From the NCBI GenBank assembly GCA_030998225.1, contig JAPYXD010000700.1, positions 744,001 through 808,000 of the forward strand: DNA of 64,000 nucleotides, written 5' to 3'. The notes under the pieces are model-generated. The model saw nothing but the letters and a program-made list of their open reading frames with translations, was not told the DNA's origin and searched no databases. The stretch's first letter is position 1. Each line of letters begins with the position of its first letter. This stretch comes from Diplolepis rosae (taxonomy: Eukaryota; Arthropoda; Insecta; Hymenoptera; Diplolepididae). Position numbers and translations under genes: made by a program. Below are positions 1-11,300 of this stretch, piece after piece.

Positions 1-39
1 TCGTAATATGCGAGTTAAACGAAGTCTGTCCTGAAAAGA

Positions 40-87
40 GTGGCCAAGTAATGCGCGAATTCTTAGGAGTATAAGAATTTCTCTAAT
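40..87 (+). repeat. Satellite subunit A (48 bp), representative copy
   Basis: The 19-bp head is followed by a 29-bp tail. At 58-79 there is a perfect hairpin: AATTCTTA, loop GGAGTA, then TAAGAATT (8-bp stem, 6-nt loop). The head-tail boundary makes an EcoRI site, GAATTC, at 57-62. Frequent variants have TGAGG or CTAGG in place of TTAGG, or a TTGTTG tail end. It is the most abundant type together with B. Confidence 0.95.
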
Positions 88-133
88 GTGGCCAAGTAAT
101 ACGCGAGATTTCCGGACTCTGACTTTAAGTAAG
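88..133 (+). repeat. Satellite subunit B (46 bp), representative copy
   Basis: The head, usually with TACGCGA at its end, is followed by a 27-bp tail containing the palindrome TCCGGA and CTCTGACTTTAAGTAAG. Its length is the only one of the four not divisible by 3, so each B shifts any reading frame running through the array. Common variants read TTACCGG or TTCCCGA, or end in AAATAAG. It almost always follows A. Confidence 0.95.
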
Positions 134-321
134 GTGGCCAAGTAATGCGCGAATTCCTAGGAGTATAAGAATTTTTATAAAGTGACCAAGTAATACGCGA
201 GATTACCGGACTCTGACTTTAAATAAGGTGGCCAAGTAATGCGCGAATTCTTAGGAGTATAAGAATTTTTCTAAAGTGGCCAAGTAATACGCGAGATTTC
301 CGGAATCTGACTTTAAGTTCT

Positions 322-375
322 GTGGCCACGTAATGCGCGAGTTTAATGGACCACAGGACTGATATAAATACATAA
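322..375 (+). repeat. Satellite subunit C (54 bp), representative copy
   Basis: The head is followed by a 35-bp tail of the form TTCAATGGACCACAGGACTG and then ATATAAATACATAA. The tail contains the string TATAAATA, a good match to a TATA box, although nothing shows that it acts as one. C occurs once per few hundred bases and is followed by D, so C-D pairs mark the higher-order units. Two main versions exist: CCACAGG with ATACATAA, and CCTCAGG with ATAGATAA. Confidence 0.93.
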
Positions 376-420
376 GTGGCCTCGTAATATGTGAGTTAAA
401 CGAAGTCTGTCCTGAAAAGA
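376..420 (+). repeat. Satellite subunit D (45 bp), representative copy
   Basis: The head is changed to GTGGCCTCGTAATATGTGA, and the 26-bp tail is built on GTTAAACGAAGTCTGTCCTG. The reverse complement of versions that keep CGCGA contains TTCG-4N-A-2N-CGCG, which resembles the core of the mammalian CENP-B box at 8 of 9 fixed positions. The CAGGAC in C and GTCCTG in D are complementary. D nearly always follows C. Confidence 0.92.
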
Positions 421-3400
421 GTGGCCAAGTAATTAGCGAATTCTGAGGAGTATAAGAATTGTTGTAAAGTGGCCAACTAATACGCGAGATTTCCCGACTC
501 TGACTTTAAGTAAGGTGGCCAAGTAATACGCGAATTCATAGGAGTATAAGAATTTTTCTAAAATGGCCAAGTTATACGCGAGATTACCGGACTCTGACTT
601 TAAATAAGGTGGCCAAGTATGCGCGAATTCTTAGGAATATAAGAATTTTTCTAATGTGGCCAAGTAATACGCGAGATTTCCGGACTCTGACATTAAGTAA
701 GGTGGCCACGTAATGCGCGAGTTCAGTGGACCACAGGACTAATATAAATACATAAGTGGCCTCGTAATATGCGAGTTAAACGAAGTCTGTCCTGAAAAGA
801 GTGGCCAAGTAATGCGCGAATTCTTAGGAGTATAAGAATTTTTCTAATGTGGCCAAGTAATACGCGTTATTTCCGGCCTGTGACTTTAATTATTGTGGCC
901 AAGTAATACGCGAATTCATAGGAGTATAAGAATTTTTCTAATATGGCCAAGTAATACGCGAGATTACCGGACTCTGACTTTAAATAAGGTTGCCAAGTAA
1001 TGCGCGAATTCTTAGGAATATAAGAATTTTTCTAATGTGGCCAAGTAATACGCGAGATTTCCGGACTCTGACTTTAAGTAAGGTGGCCAAGTAATGCGCG
1101 AATCCTTAGGAGTATAAGAATTTTTATAAAGTGGCCAAGTAATACGCGAGATTTCCGGACTCTGACTTTGAATAAGGTGGCCAAGTAATGCGTGAATTTT
1201 TAGGGGTATAAGAATTTTTTCTAAAGTGGCCAAGTAATACGCGATATGTCCGGACTATGATTTTAAGTAAGGTGATCAGGTAATGCGCGAGTTCAATGGA
1301 CCACAGGACTGATATAAATACATAAGTGGCCTCGTTAATACGCGAGTTAAACGAAGTCTGTCCTGAAAAGAGTGGCCAAGTAATGCGCGAATTCTTAGGA
1401 GTATAAGAATTTTTATAAAGTGGCCAAGTAATACGCAAGATTTCCGGACTCTGACTTTAAATAAGGTAGCCAAGTAATGCGTGAATTTTTAGGAGTATAA
1501 GAATTTTTCTAAAGTGGCCAAGTAATACGCGAGATTACCGGACTCTGACTTTAAATAAGGTGGCCAAGTAATGCGCGAGTTCAATGGACCACAGGACTGA
1601 TATAAATACATAAGTGGCCTCGTAATATGTGAGTTAAACGAAGTCTGTCCTGAAAAGAGTGGCCAAGTAATGCGCGAATTCTTAGGAGTATAAGAATTTC
1701 TCTAATGTGGCCAAGTAATACGCGAGATTTCCGGACTCTGACTTTAAGTAAGGTGGCCAAGTAATGCGCGAATTCCTAGGAGTATAAGAATTTTTATAAA
1801 GTGACCAAGTAATACGCGAGATTACCGGACTCTGACTTTAAATAAGGTGGCCAACTAATGCGCGAATTCTTAGGAGTATACGAATTTTTCTAAAGTGGCC
1901 AAGTAATGCGCGAGATTTTCGGGCGTATAAGAATTTTTATAAAGTTGCCAAGTAATACGCGAGATTTCCGGACTATGATTTTAAGTAAGGTGATCAAGTA
2001 ATGCGCGAGTTCAATGGACCTCAGGACTGATATAAATAGATAAGTGGCCTCGTAATACGCGAGTTAAACGAAGTCTGTCCTGAAAATAATGGCCAAGTAA
2101 TGCGCGAATTCTTAGGAGTATAAGAATTTTTCTAATGTGGCCAAGTAATACGCGAGATTTCCGGACTCTGACTTTAAGTAAGGTGGCCAAGTAGTGCGCG
2201 AATTGTTAGGAGTATAAGAATTTTTATAAAGTCGCCAAGCAATACGTGAGATTTCCGGATTCTGACTTAAAGTAAAGTGGCAAAGTAATGCTCGAGTTCT
2301 TAGGAATATAAGAATTTTTATAAGTGGCCAAGTAATACGTGAGTTAAACGAAGTCTGTCCTGAAAATAATGGCCAAGTAATGCGCGAATTCTTAGAAGTA
2401 TAAGAATTTTTATAACGTGGCCAAGTAATAGGCGAGATTTCCGGATCCTGACTTTAAGTAAGGATTCCAAGTAATGCGAGATTTCAATGGACCTCAAGAC
2501 TAATATAAATACATAAGTGGCCAAGTAATGCGCGAGTTGAACGTAGTCTGTCCTGCAAAGTGTGGCCAAGTAATGCGCGAATTCTTAGGCGTATAAGAAT
2601 TTTTATAAAGTAGCCAAGTAATACGCGAGATTTCCGGAATCTGACTTTAAGTTAGGTGGCCACGTAATGCGCGAGTTCAATGGACCACAGGACTGATATA
2701 AATACATAAGTGGCCTCGTAATATGTGAGTTAAACGAAGTCTGTCCTGAAAAGAGTGGCCAAGTAATGCGCGAATTCTGAGGAGTATAAGAATTTTTCTA
2801 ATGTGGCCAAGTAATACGCGAGATTTCCGGACTCTGACTTTAAGTAAGGTGGCCAAGTAATGCGCGAATTCCTAGGAGTATAAGAATTTTTATAAAGTGA
2901 CCAAGTAATACGCGAGATTACCGGACTCTGACTTTAAATAAGGTGGCCAAGTAATGCGCGAGATTTCCGGAATCTGACTTTAAGATAGGTGGCCACGTAA
3001 TGCGCGAGTTCAATGGACCACAGGACTGATATAAATACATAAGTGTCCTCGTAATATGCGAGTTAAACGAAGTCTGTCCTGAAAAGAGTGGCCAAGTAAT
3101 GCGCGAATTCTTAGGAGTATAAGAATTTCTCTAATGTGGCCAAGTAATACGCGAGATTTCCGGACTCTGACTTTAAGTAAGGTGGCCAAGTAATGCGCGA
3201 ATTCCTAGGAGTATTAGAATTTTTATAAAGTGACCAAGTAATACGCGAGATTACCGGACTCTGACTTTAAATAAGGTGGCCAAGTAATGCGCGAATTCTT
3301 AGGAGTATAAGAATTTTTCTAAAGTGGCCAAGTAATACGCGAGATTTCCGGAATCTGACTTTAAGTTAGGTGGACACGTAATGCGCGAGTTTAATGGACC

Positions 3401-6400
3401 ACAGGACTGATATAAATACATAAGTGGCCTCGTAATATGTGAGTTAAACGAAGTCTGTCCTGAAAAGAGTGGCCAAGTAATTAGCGAATTCTGAGGAGTA
3501 TAAGAATTGTTGTAAAGTGGCCAACTAATACGCGAGATTTCCCGACTCTGACTTTAAGTAAGGTGGCCAAGTAATACGCGAATTCATAGGAGTATAAGAA
3601 TTTTTCTAAAATGGCCAAGTTATACGCGAGATTACCGGACTCTGACTTTAAATAAGGTGGCCAAGTATGCGCGAATTCTTAGGAATGTAAGAATTTTTCT
3701 AATGTGGCCAAGTAATACGCGAGATTTCCGGACTCTGACCTTAAGTAAGGTGGCCACGTAATGCGCGAGTTCAATGGACCACAGGACTGATATAAATACA
3801 TAAGTGGCCTCGTAATATGCGAGTTAAACGAAGTCTGTCCTGAAAAGAGTGGCCAAGTAATGCGCGAATTCTTAGGAGTATAAGAATTTTTCTAATGTGG
3901 CCAAGTAATACGCGAGATTTCCGGACTCTGACTTTAAGTAAGGTGGCCAAGTAATACGCGAATTCATAGGAGTATAAGAATTTTTCTAATATGGCCAAGT
4001 AATACGCGAGATTACCGGACTCTGACTTTAAATAAGGTTGCCAAGTAATGCGCGAATTCTTAGGAATATAAGAATTTTTCTAATGTGGCCAAGTAATACG
4101 CGAGATTTCCGGACTCTGACTTTAAGTAAGGTGGCCAAGTAATGCGCGAATTCTTAGGAGTATAAGAATTTTTATAAAGTGGCCAAGTAATACGCGAGAT
4201 TTCCGGACTCTGACTTTGAATAAGGTGGCCAAGTAATGCGTGAATTTTTAGGGGTATAAGAATTTTTCTAAAGTGGCCAAGTAATACGCGATATTTCCGG
4301 ACTATGATTTTAAGTAAGGTGATCAAGTAATGCGCGAGTTCAATGGACCACAGGACTGATATAAATACATAAGTGGCCTCGTTAATACGCGAGTTAAACG
4401 AAGTCTGTCCTGAAAAGAGTGGCCAAGTAATGCGCGAATTCTGAGGAGTATAAGAATTTTTATAAAGTGGCCAAGTAATACGCAAGATTTCCGGACTCTG
4501 ACTTTAAATAAGGTAGCCAAGTAATGCGTGAATTTTTAGGAGTATAAGAATTTTTCTAAAGTGGCCAAGTAATACGCGAGATTACCGGACTCTGACTTTA
4601 AATAAGGTGGCCAAGTAATGCGCGAGTTCAATGGACCACAGGACTGATATAAATACATAAGTGGCCTCGTAATATGTGAGTTAAACGAAGTCTGTCCTGA
4701 AAAGAGTGGCCAAGTAATGCGCGAATTCTGAGGAGTATAAGAATTTTTCTAATGTGGCCAAGTAATACGCGAGATTTCCGCAGTCTGACTTTAAATAAGG
4801 TAGCCAAGTAATGCGTGAATTTTTAGGAGTATAAGAATTTTTATAAAGTGACCAAGTAATACGCGAGATTACCGGACTCTGACTTTAAATAAGGTGGCCA
4901 AGTAATGCGCGAGATTTCCGGAATCTGACTTTAAGATAGGTGGCCACGTAATGCGCGAGTTCAATGGACCACAGGACTGACATAAATACATAAGTGTCCT
5001 CGTAATATGCGAGTTAAACGAAGTCTGTCCTGAAAAGAGTGGCCAAGTAATGCGCGAATTCTTAGGAGTATAAGAATTTCTCTAATGTGGCCAAGTAATA
5101 CGCGAGATTTCCGGACTCTGCCTTTAAGTAAGGTGGCCAAGTAATGCGCGAATTCCTAGGAGTATAAGAATTTTTATAAAGTGACCAAGTAATGCGCGAG
5201 ATTTTCGGGCGTATAAGAATTTTTATAAAGTAGCCAAGTAATACGCGAGATTTCCGGACTATGATTTTAAGTAAGGTGATCAAGTAATGCGCGAGTTCAA
5301 TGGACCTCAGGACTGATATAAATAGATAAGTGGCCTCGTAATACGCGAGTTAAACGAAGTCTGTCCTGCAAAGATTGGCCAAGTAATGCGCGAATTCTTA
5401 GGAGTATAAGAATTTTTCTAAAGTGGCCAAGTAATACGCGAGATTTCCGGAATCTGACTTTAAGTAAGGTGGCCAAGTAATGCGCGAATTCCTAGGAGTA
5501 TAAGAATTTTTATAAAGTGACCAAGTAATACGCGAGATTACCGGACTCTGACTTTAAATAAGGTGGCCAAGTAATGCTCGAATTCTTAGGAGTATAAGAA
5601 TTTTTCTAAAGTGGCCAAGTAATACGCGAGATTTCCGGAATCTGACTTTAAGTTAGGTGGCCACGTAATGCGCGAGTTCAATGGACCACAGGACTGATAT
5701 AAATACATAAGTGGCCTCGTAATATGTGAGTTAAACGAAGTCTGTCCTGAAAAGAGTGGCCAAGTAATGCGCGAATTCTGAGGAGTATAAGAATATTTCT
5801 AATGTGTCCAAGTAATACGCGAGATTTCCGGACTCTGTCTTTAAGTAAGGTGGCCAAGTATTGCGCGAAGTGATCTGAGTATTAGAATTTTTATAAAGTG
5901 ACCAAGTAATACGCGAGATTACCGGACTCTGACTTTAAATAAGGTCGCCAAGTAATGCGCGAGATTTCCGGAATCTTACTTTTAGATAGGTGGCCACGTA
6001 ATGCGCGAGTTCAATGGACCACAGGACTGATATAAATACATAAGTGTCCTCGTAATATGCGAGTTAAACGAAGTCTGTCCTGAAAAGAGTGGCCAAGTAA
6101 TGCGCGAATTCTTAGGAGTATAAGAATTTCTCTAATGTGGCCAAGTAATACGCGAGATTTCCGGACTCTGACTTTAAGTAAGGTGGCCAAGTAATGCGCG
6201 AATTCCTAGGAGTATAAGAATTTTTATAAAGTGACCAAGTAATACGCGAGATTACCGGACTCTGACTTTAAATAAGGTGGCCAAGTAATGCGCGAATTCT
6301 TAGGAGTATAAGAATTTTTCTAAAGTGGCCAAGTAATACGCGAGATTTCCGGAATCTGACTTTAAGTTCGGTGGCCACGTAATGCGCGAGTTTAATGGAC

Positions 6401-7619
6401 CACAGGACTGATATAAATACATAAGTGGCCTCGTAATATGTGAGTTAAACGAAGTCTGTCCTGAAAAGAGTGGCCAAGTAATTAGCGAATTCTGAGGAGT
6501 ATAAGAATTGTTGTAAAGTGGCCAACTAATACGCGAGATTTCCCGACTCTGACTTTAAGTAAGGTAGCCAAGTAAGCCGCGAATTCTTAGCAGTATACGA
6601 ATTTTTCTAAATTGGCCAAGTTATACGCGAGATTACCGGACTCTGACTTTAAATAAGGTGGCCAAGTATGCGCGAATTCTTAGGAATATAAGAATTTTTC
6701 TAATGTGGCCAAGTAATACACGAGATTTCCGGACTCTGACATTAAGTAAGGTGGCCACGTGATGCGCGAGTTCAGTGGACCACAGGACTAATATAAATAC
6801 ATAAGTGGCCTCGTAATATGCGAGTTAAACGAAGTCTGTCCTGAAAAGAGTGGCCAAGTAATGCGCGAATTCTTAGGAGTATAAGAATTTTTCTAATGTG
6901 GCCAAGTAATACGCGAGATTTCCGGTCTCTGACTTTAGGTAAGGTGGCCAAGTAATGCGCGAATTCTTAGGAATATAAGAATTTTTATAATGTGGCCAAG
7001 TAATACGCGAGATTTCCGGACTCTGACTTTAAGTAAGGTGGCCAAGTAATGCGCGAATTCTTAGGAGTATAAGAATTTTTATAAATTGGCCAAGTAATAC
7101 GCGAGATTTCCGGACTCTGACTTTAAGTAAGGTGGCCAAGTAATGCGTGAATTTTTAGGGGTATAAGAATTTTTCTAAAGTGGCCAAGTAATACGCGATA
7201 TTTCCGGACTATGATTTTAAGTAAGGTGATCAAGTAATGCGCGAGTTCAATGGACCACAGGACTGATATAAATACATAAGTGGCCTCGTTAATACGCGAG
7301 TTAAACGAAGTCTGTCCTGAAAAGAGTGGCCAAGTAATGCGCGAATTCTTAGGAGTATAAGAATTTTTATAAAGTGGCCAAGTAATACGCAAGATTTCCG
7401 GACTCTGACTTTAAATAAGGTAGCCAAGTAATGCGTGAATTTTTAGGAGTATAAGAATTTTTCTAAAGTGGCCAAGTAATACGCGAGATTACCGGACTCT
7501 GACTTTAAATAAGGTGGCCAAGTAATGCGCGAGTTAAATGTACCCAAGGACTGATATAAATACATAAGTAGCCTCGTAATATGTGAGTTAAACGAAGTCT
7601 GTCCTGAAAAGAGTGGCCA

Positions 7620-10600
7620 AGTAATGCGCGAATTCTGAGGAGTATAAGAATTTTTCTAATGTGGCCAAGTAATACGCGAGATTTCCGGACTCTGACTTTA
7701 AGTAAGGTGGCCAAGTAATGCGCGAATTCCTAGGAGTATAAGAATTTTTATAAAGTGACCAAGTAATACGCGAGATTACCGGACTCTGACTTTAAATAAG
7801 GTGGCCAAGTAATGCGCGAGATTTCCGGAATCTGCCTTTAAGATAGGTGGCCACGTAATGCGCGAGTTCAATGGACCACAGGACTGACATAAATACATAA
7901 GTGTCCTCGTAATATGCGAGTTAAACGAAGTCTGTCCTGAAAAGAGTGGCCAAGTAATGCGCGAATTCTTAGGAGTATAAGAATTTCTCTAATGTGGCCA
8001 AGTAATACGCGAGATTTCCGGACTCTGACTTTAAGTAAGGTGGCCAAGTAATGCGCGAATTCCTAGGAGTATAAGAATTTTTATAAAGTGCCCAAGTAAT
8101 ACGCGCGATTACCGGACTCTGTCTTTAAATACGGTGGCCAAGTAATGCGCGAATTCTTAGGAGTATAAGAATTTTTCTAAAGTGGCCAAGTAATGCGCGA
8201 GATTTTCGGGCGTATAAGAATTTTTATAAAGTTGCCAAGTAATACGCGAGATTTCCGGACTCTGACTTTAAGTAAGGTGGCCAAGTAATACGCGATTTCA
8301 ATGGACCTCAGGACTGATATAAATACATAAGTGGCCAAGTAATGCGCGAGTTGAACGTAGTCTGTCCTGCAAAGTGTGGCCAAGTAATGCGCGAAATCTT
8401 AGGCGTATAAGAATTTTTATAAAGTAGCCAAGTAATACGCGAGATTTCCGGACTATGATTTTAAGTAAGGTGATCAAGTAATGCGCGAGTTCAATGGACC
8501 TCAGGACTGATATAAATAGATAAGTGGCCTCGTAATACGCGAGTTAAACGAAGTCTGTCCTGAAAATAATGGCCAAGTAATGCGCAAATTCTTAGGAGTA
8601 TAAGAATTTTTCTAATGTGGCCAAGTAATACGCGAGATTTCCGGACTCTGACTTTAAGTAAGGTGGCCAAGTAATACGCGATTTCAATGGACCTCAGGAC
8701 TGATATAAATACATAAGTGGCCAAGTAATGCGCGAGTTGAACGTAGTCTGTCCTGCAAAGTGTGGCCAAGTAATGCGCGAATTCTTAGGCGTATAAGAAT
8801 TTTTATAAAGTAGCCAAGTAATACGCGAGATTTCCGGACTATGATTTTAAGTAAGGTGATCAAGTAATGCGCGAGTTCAATGGACCTCAGGACTGATATA
8901 AATAGATAAGTGGCCTCGTAATACGCGAGTTAAACGAAGTCTGTCCTGAAAATAATGGCCAAGTAATGCGCAAATTCTTAGGAGTATAAGAATTTTTATA
9001 AAGTGACCAAGTAATACGCGAGATTACCGGACTCTGACTTTAAATAAGGTGGCCAAGTAATGCTCGAATTCTTAGGAGTATAAGAATTTTTCTAAAGTGG
9101 CCAAGTAATACGCGAGATTTCCGGAATCTGACTTTAAGTTAGGTGGCCACGTAATGCGCGAGTTCAATGGACCACAGGACTGATATAAATACATAAGTGG
9201 CCTCGTAATATGTGAGTTAAACGAAGTCTGTCCTGAAAAGAGTGGCCAAGTAATGCGCGAATTCTGAGGAGTATAAGAATTTTTCTAATGTGGCCAAGTA
9301 ATACGCGAGATTTCCGGACTCTGACTTAAAGTAAGGTGGCGAAGTTATGCGCGAATTCATAGGAGTATAAGAATTTTTCTAAAGTGGCCAAGTAATACGC
9401 GAGATTACCGGACTCTGACTTTAAATAAGGTGGCCAAGTAATGCGCGAGTTCAATGGACCTCAGGACTGATATAAATACATAAGTGGCCTCGTAATATGT
9501 GTGTTAAACGAAGTCTGTACTTAATATAGTGGCCAAGTAATGCGCGAATTCTGAGGAGTATAAGAATTTTTCTAATGTGGCCAAGTAATACGCGAGATTT
9601 CCGGACTCTGACTTTAAGTAAGGTGGCCAAGTAATGCGCGAATTCCTAGGAGTATAAGAATTTTTATAAAGTGACCAAGTAATACGCGAGATTACCGGAC
9701 TCTGACTTTAAATAAGGTGGCCAAGTAATGCGCGAGATTTCCGGAATCTGCCTTTAAGATAGGTGGCCACGTAATGCGCGAGTTCAATGGACCACAGGAC
9801 TGACATAAATACATAAGTGTCCTCGTAATATGCGAGTTAAACGAAGTCTGTCCTGAAAAGAGTGGCCAAGTAATGCGCGAATTCTTAGGAGTATAAGAAT
9901 TTCTCTAATGTGGCCAAGTAATACGCGAGATTTCCGGACTCTGCCTTTAAGTAAGGTGGCCAAGTAATGCGCGAATTCCTAGGAGTATAAGAATTTTTAT
10001 AAAGTGACCAAGTAATACGCGAGATTACCGGACTCTGACTTTAAATAAGGTGGCCAAGTAATGCGCGAATTCTTAGGAGTATAAGAATTTTTCTAAAGTG
10101 GCCAAGTAATGCGCGAGATTTTCGGGCGTATAAGAATTTTTATAAAGTTGCCAAGTAATACGCGAGATTTCCGGACTATGATTTTAAGTAAGGTGGCCAA
10201 GTAATACGCGATTTCAATGGACCCCAGGACTGATATAAATACATAAGTGGCCAAGTAATGCGCGAGTTGAACGTAGTCTGTCCTGCAAAGTGTGGCCAAG
10301 TAATGCGCGAATTCTTAGGCGTATAAGAATTTTTATAAAGTAGCCAAGTAATACGCGAGATTTTCCGGACTATGATTTTAAGTAAGGTGATCAAGTAATG
10401 CGCGAGTTCAATGGACCTCAGGACTGATATAAATAGATAAGTGGCCTCGTAATACGCGAGTTAAACGAAGTCTGTCCTGAAAATAATGGCCAAGTAATGC
10501 GCAAATTCTTAGGAGTATAAGAATTTTTCTAATGTGGCCAAGTAATACGCGAGATTTCCGGACTCTGACTTTAAGTAAGGTGGCCAAGTAATACGCGATT

Positions 10601-11300
10601 TCAATGGACCTCAGGACTGATATAAATACATAAGTGGCCAAGTAATGCGCGAGTTGAACGTAGTCTGTCCTGCAAAGTGTGGCCAAGTAATGCGCGAATT
10701 CTTAGGCGTATAAGAATTTTTATAAAGTAGCCAAGTAATACGCGAGATTTCCGGACTATGATTTTAAGTAAGGTGATCAAGTAATGCGCGAGTTCAATGG
10801 ACCTCAGGACTGATATAAATAGATAAGTGGCCTCGTAATACGCGAGTTAAACGAAGTCTGTCCTGAAAATAATGGCCAAGTAATGCGCGAATTCTTAGGA
10901 GTATAAGAATTTTTCTAATGTGGCCAAGTAATACGCGAGATTACCGGACTCTGACTTTAAATAAGGTGGCCAAGTAATGCTCGAATTCTTAGGAGTATAA
11001 GAATTTTTCTAAAGTGGCCAAGTAATACGCGAGATTTCCGGAATCTGACTTTAAGTTAGGTGGCCACGTAATGCGCGAGTTCAATGGACCACAGGACTGA
11101 TATAAATACATAAGTGGCCTCGTAATATGTGAGTTAAACGAAGTCTGTCCTGAAAAGAGTGGCCAAGTAATGCGCGAATTCTGAGGAGTATAAGAATTTT
11201 TCTAATGTGGCCAAGTAATACGCGAGATTTCCGGACTCTGACTTTAAGTAAGGTGGCCAAGTAATGCGCGAATTCCTAGGAGTATAAGAATTTTTATAAA
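7620..11300 (+). repeat. Higher-order repeat block L2, tandem 1,917-bp pair
   Basis: Positions 7,623 and 9,540, 8,491 and 10,408, and 9,236 and 11,153 align at a constant offset of 1,917 bp, with private variants shared between the two copies (for example GATTTTCGGGCGTATAAG units near 8,200 and 10,115). The copies are nearly identical by eye, which indicates a recent duplication. Confidence 0.82.

Larger units (their letters stand above)
1..7600 (+). repeat. Higher-order repeat block L1, about 3.0-kb units
   Basis: C-D landmarks recur at a spacing of about 3.0 kb. C units at about 322, 702, 1,272 and 1,560 correspond to 3,370, 3,752, 4,318 and 4,608 (offset about 3,047), and then to 6,370, 6,750, 7,225 and 7,515 (offset about 2,907-3,000). 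Shared private variants, such as the AATTAGCGAATTCTGAGG subunit near 430, 3,478 and 6,480, confirm the copies. The first unit is cut by the window edge. The unequal offsets reflect gain or loss of A-B dimers. Confidence 0.8.

Noticed and set aside
322..420. Hammerhead ribozyme in the C-D pair or in TGAGG-type A subunits
   Set aside because: PLEs often carry hammerheads, so I looked for CTGANGA, stem II, GAAA and a UH cleavage site. C has CTGATAT (core G and A missing), and A variants have CTGAGGA but no room for stem II before GAA. The CAGGAC/GTCCTG pairing alone is not enough. A covariance search with the hammerhead models would settle it.
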